In this document: piece after piece, positions 7,908-11,751 of the stretch
Layout: each line of letters begins with the position of its first letter
Numbering within the stretch: position 1 is the first letter of the stretch
Assembly: GCA_003444795.1 (NCBI GenBank)
Contig: DLWR01000029.1
Coordinates: forward strand, 4,166 to 15,916
Direction of reading: 5' to 3'
Length of the DNA: 11,751 nucleotides
DNA from: Cryomorphaceae bacterium
GTDB taxonomy: Bacteria > Bacteroidota > Bacteroidia > Flavobacteriales > Schleiferiaceae
Notes under the pieces: model-generated
What the model saw: the letters and a program-made list of their open reading frames with translations, nothing else
Databases searched by the model: none
What the model was told of the DNA's origin: nothing
Translations under genes and position numbers: made by a program

Positions 7908-8057
7908 ATGGCAAAGAAAGTAGTAGCAACCCTGAAAAAAGCCGGTGGTGTCAGTTACACTAAGGCCTTCAAGTTAACAAAGTCCCCCAAGGGAGCGTAT
8001 GCCTTTGAAGAGAAGATCATCATCAAGGACGACGTTAACAACTTCTTTAACAGCTAA
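7908..8057 (+). CDS. DUF4295 small basic protein, Bacteroidota ribosome-associated
   Basis: A 49-residue, Lys-rich protein (MAKKVVATLKKAGGVSYTKA at the start, KSPKGAYAFEEKIIIKDDV later, ending NNFFNS). It belongs to DUF4295, a family known from Bacteroidota and encoded directly after rpmG. From memory, structural work on a Flavobacterium ribosome reported a phylum-specific ribosomal protein (called bL38); I believe it corresponds to this family but could not verify it. Position two bases after rpmG, small size and basic composition all fit a ribosomal component. The gene is followed by a hairpin region and terminator, so it closes the ribosomal operon. Confidence 0.9.
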   Translation: MAKKVVATLKKAGGVSYTKAFKLTKSPKGAYAFEEKIIIKDDVNNFFNS

Positions 8058-8085
8058 GATTGAAACGCTCACACGTTCAAACTTC

Positions 8086-8114
8086 AAGCCGCTCCTTCCG
8101 AGCGGCTTTTTTTT
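8086..8114 (+). terminator. Rho-independent terminator between the DUF4295 gene and ftsY
   Basis: A perfect 9-bp stem (AAGCCGCTC at 8086-8094, GAGCGGCTT at 8100-8108) with a 5-base loop CTTCC is followed by an unbroken T run (8107-8114). A second weaker hairpin lies just upstream at 8060-8080: TTGAAACG and CGTTCAA pair over 7 bp with one bulged A and a 6-base loop. The T run ends 11 bases before the ftsY start codon, so no promoter fits between terminator and ftsY. Confidence 0.85.
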
Positions 8115-8125
8115 AACTTGTCGGT

Positions 8126-9025
8126 ATGGCATTATTTGGATTAGGAAAAACACGTGAATCGCTCCTGGGCAAGTTGAGCCGAGCAGTCGTAGGCCGTTCG
8201 ACGGTTGACGATGAGGTGCTCGACACCTTGGAAGAGGCTCTCGTTGCAGCAGATGTGGGCGTGGATACCGCCGTAGCGGTGGTTGAAGCGTTACAAGCCC
8301 GTGTCGCCCAAGACAAATACTTGGATGAAGCGGAGCTGAAGGCCATGATTCGAGAAACCTTGCTCGCCTCGCTTTCCGGGAAGCAATCAGGGCCACAGGT
8401 TCTCCACACTCCAGGTCCGCATGTGGCCCTGATTGTGGGTGTTAATGGTGTCGGTAAGACGACGAGCATTGGAAAATTGGCGCATTACTACAAGGCGCAA
8501 GGACGTTCAGTCCTGTTGGGAGCGGCGGACACCTTCCGTGCAGCTGCCGTGGATCAACTAATAATTTGGAGTAAGAGGGTGGAAGTGCCTATTGTTGAAA
8601 AAGGCATGAATACGGACCCAGCCGCTGTAGCATTTGCGGCGGTGGAGGAAGGGGTGAAGCAAGGAGCGGACGTTGTTCTGGTGGATACGGCGGGCCGATT
8701 GCATAACAAAGTGAACCTCATGAATGAGCTAGGCAAGATCAAGCGCGTCATGGAAAAGGTTCAGCCGGGAACGCCCCACGAGGTGCTCTTGGTTTTGGAC
8801 GCCTCAACGGGCCAAAATGCCGTGAACCAAGCGGTAGAATTTTCCAAAGTCACAAATGTTACCGGTCTGATTCTCACCAAAATGGATGGAACAGCCAAAG
8901 GTGGCGTTGCCCTGGCGATTGCTCACAAACTACAAATCCCCGTGCGCTTTGTGGGCGTCGGTGAAGGCATGGATGACTTGGTCCCCTTCGACGCCACAGC
9001 GTACGTAAATGCCTTATTTGCATGA
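8126..9025 (+). CDS. ftsY: Signal recognition particle receptor FtsY
   Basis: SRP-receptor GTPase that docks SRP-bound ribosomes at the inner membrane for co-translational insertion. The 299 residues comprise only the N and G domains, lacking the long acidic A domain of E. coli FtsY, as usual in Bacteroidota; the short N-terminus MALFGLGKTRESLLGKLSR is likely the membrane-targeting part. GTPase motifs are complete: GVNGVGKTT (105-113), DTFRAAA (135-141), DTAGR (187-191), TKMD (251-254) and GVGEGMDDLVPF near the C-terminus. The stop codon overlaps the next gene's start (ATGA at 9022-9025). A terminator ends 11 bases before the start, so expression probably relies on readthrough from the ribosomal operon or an unseen promoter inside it. 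Confidence 0.97.
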   Translation: MALFGLGKTRESLLGKLSRAVVGRSTVDDEVLDTLEEALVAADVGVDTAVAVVEALQARVAQDKYLDEAELKAMIRETLLASLSGKQSGPQVLHTPGPHVALIVGVNGVGKTTSIGKLAHYYKAQGRSVLLGAADTFRAAAVDQLIIWSKRVEVPIVEKGMNTDPAAVAFAAVEEGVKQGADVVLVDTAGRLHNKVNLMNELGKIKRVMEKVQPGTPHEVLLVLDASTGQNAVNQAVEFSKVTNVTGLILTKMDGTAKGGVALAIAHKLQIPVRFVGVGEGMDDLVPFDATAYVNALFA

Positions 9026-9792
9026 AGACAAAAGAAGAAATTACCGCCAATTGGCTTCCTCGCTACACGGGTCTCGCCCTAGAGGATTTTTCGCAGTACA
9101 TCCTGCTGACCAATTTCACAGACTATCTCCATCGCTTCGCGGCGATGACCGGCGGGCACATCGTGGATGCCAGCAAGTCCATGGCCTGCGCGCAAGGCGA
9201 TGGGATGACCATGATCAACTTTGGCATGGGGAGTCCAAATGCAGGAACCATCAGTGATTTATTGAGCGCCATCAAGCCTAAGGCGGTCCTCTTTCTGGGG
9301 AAATGTGGGGGATTGAAGAAGCGCACGGAAATTGGCGATTATATCGTACCCATTGGAGCTATCCGCGGTGAGGGTGCGAGCAATGAGTACTTCCCGCCGG
9401 AGGTTCCTGCCTTGCCAGCGTTTTCCTTGCAGCGGGCTGTTTCCCACATCATCCGAAATCGCGAACTCGATTATTGGACCGGTACCGTCTACACGACCAA
9501 CCGCCGCGTTTGGGAACACGATGAAAAATTCAAGGCGTATTTGGAGGATATTCGTGCCATGGCCATCGATATGGAAACGGCTACCCTTTTCTCTGCAGGT
9601 TTTAAAAACCGCATCCCATTGGGGGCCCTATTACTCGTGTCGGATCAGCCCATGGTTCCAGAAGGCGTGAAGACAGAGGCGAGTGATCAGAAGGTCAGCA
9701 GCAACTTCGTGAACACGCACATTTCCCTTGGAATAGAAGCTCTAGAAGAAATTAGAAGTGAGGGACTTTCTGTTCGTCACTTGAAGTTTTAA
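9022..9792 (+). CDS. amn: AMP nucleosidase (Bacteroidota type)
   Basis: Predicted to hydrolyse AMP to adenine and ribose 5-phosphate, in purine salvage and adenylate control. The 256-residue protein is a phosphorylase-fold enzyme: INFGMGSPNAG (65-75), FLGKCGGL with GKCGG at 93-97, GDYIVPIGAIRGEGAS, and the MTAN/phosphorylase-like IDMETATLFS (Glu185) and VSDQP (Asp208, the expected purine-N7 acid). It lacks the extra N-terminal domain of the about 480-residue E. coli Amn; this short form is common in Bacteroidota. It begins inside the ftsY stop codon (ATGA overlap), implying translational coupling, and rimO follows after 8 bases. The general family is certain; AMP over other nucleosides is assigned from overall resemblance. 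Confidence 0.88.
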   Translation: MKTKEEITANWLPRYTGLALEDFSQYILLTNFTDYLHRFAAMTGGHIVDASKSMACAQGDGMTMINFGMGSPNAGTISDLLSAIKPKAVLFLGKCGGLKKRTEIGDYIVPIGAIRGEGASNEYFPPEVPALPAFSLQRAVSHIIRNRELDYWTGTVYTTNRRVWEHDEKFKAYLEDIRAMAIDMETATLFSAGFKNRIPLGALLLVSDQPMVPEGVKTEASDQKVSSNFVNTHISLGIEALEEIRSEGLSVRHLKF

Positions 9793-9800
9793 GTTAAGTA

Positions 9801-10604
9801 ATGAGAACACGTTCGGCGAAGAAAAATCGCATCAATGTGATCACCTTGGGGTGCTCCAAAAACGTCTATGATAGTGAAGTCCTTATGGGTCAACTAAAGG
9901 CCGCCGGAAAGGATGTCGTGCACGAAGAAGAGGGACGTATCGTCGTCATCAACACCTGTGGGTTCATTGACAATGCCAAGGAGGAATCTGTCAACACTAT
10001 TTTGGATGCGGTTCAAGCCAAGGAGAATGGCGACATCGACAAGGTGTTTGTGACGGGTTGTCTGTCGGAGCGCTATAAACCTGATTTGGAGCGTGAGATT
10101 CCCAACGTAGACCAATACTTTGGAACTCGAGATTTGCCGTTGCTTTTAAAAGCGCTTGGGGCCGATTACAAAAAGGAACTGGTGGGAGAGCGATTGACCT
10201 CTACGCCTCAGCATTATGCCTATTTGAAAATTTCCGAAGGCTGCGATCGCCCTTGTTCGTTTTGCGCCATCCCCTTGATGCGCGGCGGGCACAAGAGCAC
10301 GCCGATGGAAGACCTCGTTACAGAAGCGAAGAAACTGGCGGCAAAGGGCGTCGTTGAACTGATTCTCATTGCCCAAGACCTGACGTATTACGGGCTTGAT
10401 TTGTACAAGAAGCGGCGCTTGGCCGATTTGGTTACGGCACTCAGCGATGTAGAGGGTATAGCCTGGATACGCTTGCACTACATGTTCCCCACGGGCTTTC
10501 CGGAAGATGTGCTGGATGTCATACGCGAAAACCCAAAAGTCTCCGCCTACATCGATATTCCGTTGCAGCATATTTCGGACCCCAAGCTGAAGAGCATGCG
10601 ATGA
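9801..10604 (+). CDS. rimO: RimO, N-terminal and radical-SAM part, cut by an in-frame TGA
   Basis: RimO is the radical-SAM methylthiotransferase that modifies ribosomal protein uS12 on an Asp residue. This 267-residue part holds the UPF0004 domain with its three cluster Cys (Cys18 in LGCSKN, Cys53 in INTCG, Cys87 in VTGCLSERY) and the radical-SAM CxxxCxxC (Cys148, Cys152, Cys155 in GCDRPCSFC), followed by IAQDLTYYG and IDIPLQHIS. The frame ends at TGA 10602-10604 just after KSMR, where homologues read MRRG. The same frame continues without another stop to 11105, giving a normal 434-codon gene if the TGA were Arg. As it stands the product would lack the end of the radical-SAM domain and TRAM, and is probably non-functional unless the stop is an error or read through. 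It follows the AMP nucleosidase gene by 8 bases. Confidence 0.93.
   Translation: MRTRSAKKNRINVITLGCSKNVYDSEVLMGQLKAAGKDVVHEEEGRIVVINTCGFIDNAKEESVNTILDAVQAKENGDIDKVFVTGCLSERYKPDLEREIPNVDQYFGTRDLPLLLKALGADYKKELVGERLTSTPQHYAYLKISEGCDRPCSFCAIPLMRGGHKSTPMEDLVTEAKKLAAKGVVELILIAQDLTYYGLDLYKKRRLADLVTALSDVEGIAWIRLHYMFPTGFPEDVLDVIRENPKVSAYIDIPLQHISDPKLKSMR
10602..10604 (+). other. In-frame premature TGA in rimO
   Basis: Codon 268 of rimO is TGA between CGA (Arg) and GGG ACG ACG ATG (GTTM). In the methylthiotransferase family the expected sequence is MRRGTT, so the second Arg codon is replaced by a stop; one C-to-T change (CGA to TGA, a CpG-type transition) or A-to-T change (AGA to TGA) explains it. 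No frameshift is present. Confidence 0.9.
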
Positions 10605-10613
10605 GGGACGACG

Positions 10614-11105
10614 ATGGCGAAAACGAATGCCCTGCTCGAGGCTATGCGCACTAAAGTGGCAGGCATGGCCATCCGAACCACCCTCATCACCGGCTATCCC
10701 GGAGAAACGGAAGAGGACTTCCAAACCATGCTCCAATGGGTGAAGGACCAGCGTTTTGAGCGTTTAGGGGTCTTCACGTACAGTCATGAGGAAAATACCC
10801 ATGCCTATTTGCTGGAAGATGACGTGCCGGCGGAAGTCAAGCAGGAGCGATTGAACGCCATCATGGAAGCGCAGTCGGAGATTTCGGCGGAGCTCAACGA
10901 GGCTAAAATTGGCCAACGCGTGACGTGCATCATTGATAGGGTCGAGGCGGATGGAACCTATGTTGGTCGAACGGAGCATGATAGCCCTGACGTGGACAAT
11001 GAGGTATACATCACCGCTCCGGAAGTTCACTTGAAGAAAGGAACTTTCGTGGAGGTAGAAATCACAGGTGCTACGGAATACGATTTGGAGGCGGTATTGG
11101 TCTAA
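10614..11105 (+). CDS. rimO: RimO, C-terminal part with TRAM domain (same frame, after the TGA)
   Basis: This is the remainder of rimO, in the same frame as the upstream part. Numbered from the first possible restart ATG at 10614 (nine bases after the TGA) it has 163 residues: the last strands and helices of the radical-SAM barrel with LITGYPGETEEDF (24-36) and VFTYSHEENT, then a linker helix, then a TRAM domain (about 98-163, from IGQRVTCIIDRV to LEAVLV) that helps bind the substrate. No ribosome-binding site of note precedes the ATG, so independent translation is doubtful, although termination-reinitiation over nine bases is conceivable. Alone, this piece has no Fe-S ligands and cannot be catalytic. 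The gene end is normal, so only the single stop breaks the reading frame. Confidence 0.88.
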   Translation: MAKTNALLEAMRTKVAGMAIRTTLITGYPGETEEDFQTMLQWVKDQRFERLGVFTYSHEENTHAYLLEDDVPAEVKQERLNAIMEAQSEISAELNEAKIGQRVTCIIDRVEADGTYVGRTEHDSPDVDNEVYITAPEVHLKKGTFVEVEITGATEYDLEAVLV

Positions 11106-11183
11106 AATCGTTGATAACTTCTCCGGAAAATCCCAGTTTGGGCCAGGGGAATCTAGGGGGTAGGCGGTATTTTTAAAGTTCGC

Positions 11184-11751
11184 ATGTACCTCGTTTTTGA
11201 CACTGAAACCACGGGATTTCCTCAGCGCTGGGATGCGCCTTTGGAGGATGTCGACAACTGGCCTAGGGTGGTGCAGTTGGCGTGGCAACTGCATGATGCT
11301 CAAGGGGTACTCTTAGAGGCAAAGGACTTCATTGTCTACCCCGAAGGGTATAATATCCCTTACGGTGCGGAAAAAGTACATGGAATTTCCACGCAACTGG
11401 CTCAAGTAAAAGGACATCCCATGTCCGAAGTATTGGATGCCTTTGAGTCGGCTTTGGCCCGTAGCACCCATCTGGTCGGACATAATTTGCGCTTTGATCT
11501 GCAGGTCATGGGAGCGGAGTACATCCGAGCGACACGCAATCCGGCCCGTTTGAAACTGCCCGTTTTAGACACCTGTACCCAGGCGACCGCGCAAGTCACA
11601 AAGATCATCGGGGGAAAGGGAAGTGGATTCAAGATTCCCAAGCTGGAGGAGTTGCACGTGCACTTGTTTCAAGACCGCTTTGCAGAAGCGCACAACGCCA
11701 CGGCGGACGTAGAGGCCTCTGCGCGCTGCTTTTTGGGGGGCGCCCTTCATC
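11184..11751 (+). CDS. dnaE: DnaE-type DNA polymerase III alpha subunit, N-terminal DEDDh exonuclease domain (3' end outside window)
   Basis: The frame starts at ATG 11184 and stays open to the window edge (189 residues). It is a complete DEDDh 3'-5' exonuclease domain: Exo I DTETTG (Asp6, Glu8), Exo II GHNLRFD (Asp105) and Exo III HNATADVEA (His170, Asp175), all metal and catalytic residues present. The start MYLVFDTETTG followed by NWPRVVQLAWQLHD closely resembles, from memory, the N-terminus of DnaE in Flavobacteriia, where a proofreading-type domain precedes the PHP and polymerase domains in one chain of about 1,450 residues. A stand-alone epsilon-like exonuclease is the alternative and can be told apart only by the missing downstream sequence. 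It follows rimO by 78 bases, with no clear promoter or terminator in between. Confidence 0.78.
   Translation, partial: MYLVFDTETTGFPQRWDAPLEDVDNWPRVVQLAWQLHDAQGVLLEAKDFIVYPEGYNIPYGAEKVHGISTQLAQVKGHPMSEVLDAFESALARSTHLVGHNLRFDLQVMGAEYIRATRNPARLKLPVLDTCTQATAQVTKIIGGKGSGFKIPKLEELHVHLFQDRFAEAHNATADVEASARCFLGGALH

Noticed and set aside
10602..10604. TGA in rimO as selenocysteine or a reassigned sense codon
   Set aside because: The expected residue is Arg, not Cys/Sec, and I saw no obvious hairpin of SECIS type just after it. TGA clearly works as a stop for the GH20 gene and ftsY in this window, while Trp uses TGG, so a genome-wide reassignment is unlikely.
1..11751. A defence island, mobile element, CRISPR array or other undescribed multi-gene system
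   Set aside because: No direct-repeat arrays, transposase, integrase, toxin-antitoxin pair or phage-like genes were seen; nearly every gene is a recognised core or catabolic function.

Overview
The window looks like chromosomal DNA of a Bacteroidota bacterium, probably a Flavobacteriia-type lineage. Evidence: a TonB-dependent receptor of the Bacteroidota type, a perfect TAnnTTTG promoter -7 box upstream of rpmB, the rpmB-rpmG-DUF4295-ftsY order typical of the phylum, start codons mostly without strong Shine-Dalgarno sequences, and a DnaE-type protein beginning with a DEDDh exonuclease domain. The genes are densely packed, the longest gap is about 110 bases, and there are no signs of mobile DNA, tRNA, rRNA or CRISPR.

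Region 1 (1-4612) looks like a glycan-scavenging neighbourhood. It holds the C-terminal part of a TonB-dependent outer-membrane receptor (cut by the window edge), a GH20 beta-N-acetylhexosaminidase lipoprotein, and an overlapping glycosylasparaginase with an export signal. A convergent cutC follows. Together the two enzymes could strip GlcNAc from N-glycans and cleave the last GlcNAc-Asn bond.

Region 2 (4655-7361) holds an unrecognised secreted protein of 300 residues, a convergent cytidine deaminase, and a divergent two-domain CinA (molybdopterin-binding-like domain plus NMN amidohydrolase domain).

Region 3 (7399-11105) is housekeeping. A clear promoter drives rpmB, rpmG and a 49-residue DUF4295 protein. 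An intrinsic terminator, preceded by a second small hairpin, ends only 11 bases before ftsY. ftsY overlaps an AMP nucleosidase gene by ATGA, and rimO follows at once. rimO is split by an in-frame TGA where a conserved Arg codon is expected; all the rest of the gene is present in the same frame. This is the most noteworthy point in the window: a recent nonsense mutation, a sequence error, or readthrough.

Region 4 (11184-end) is the start of a gene whose first 189 residues form a complete DEDDh exonuclease domain, most likely the N-terminus of the Bacteroidota replicative polymerase DnaE. I see no convincing undescribed biological system here; most of the window is recognisable core or catabolic genes.
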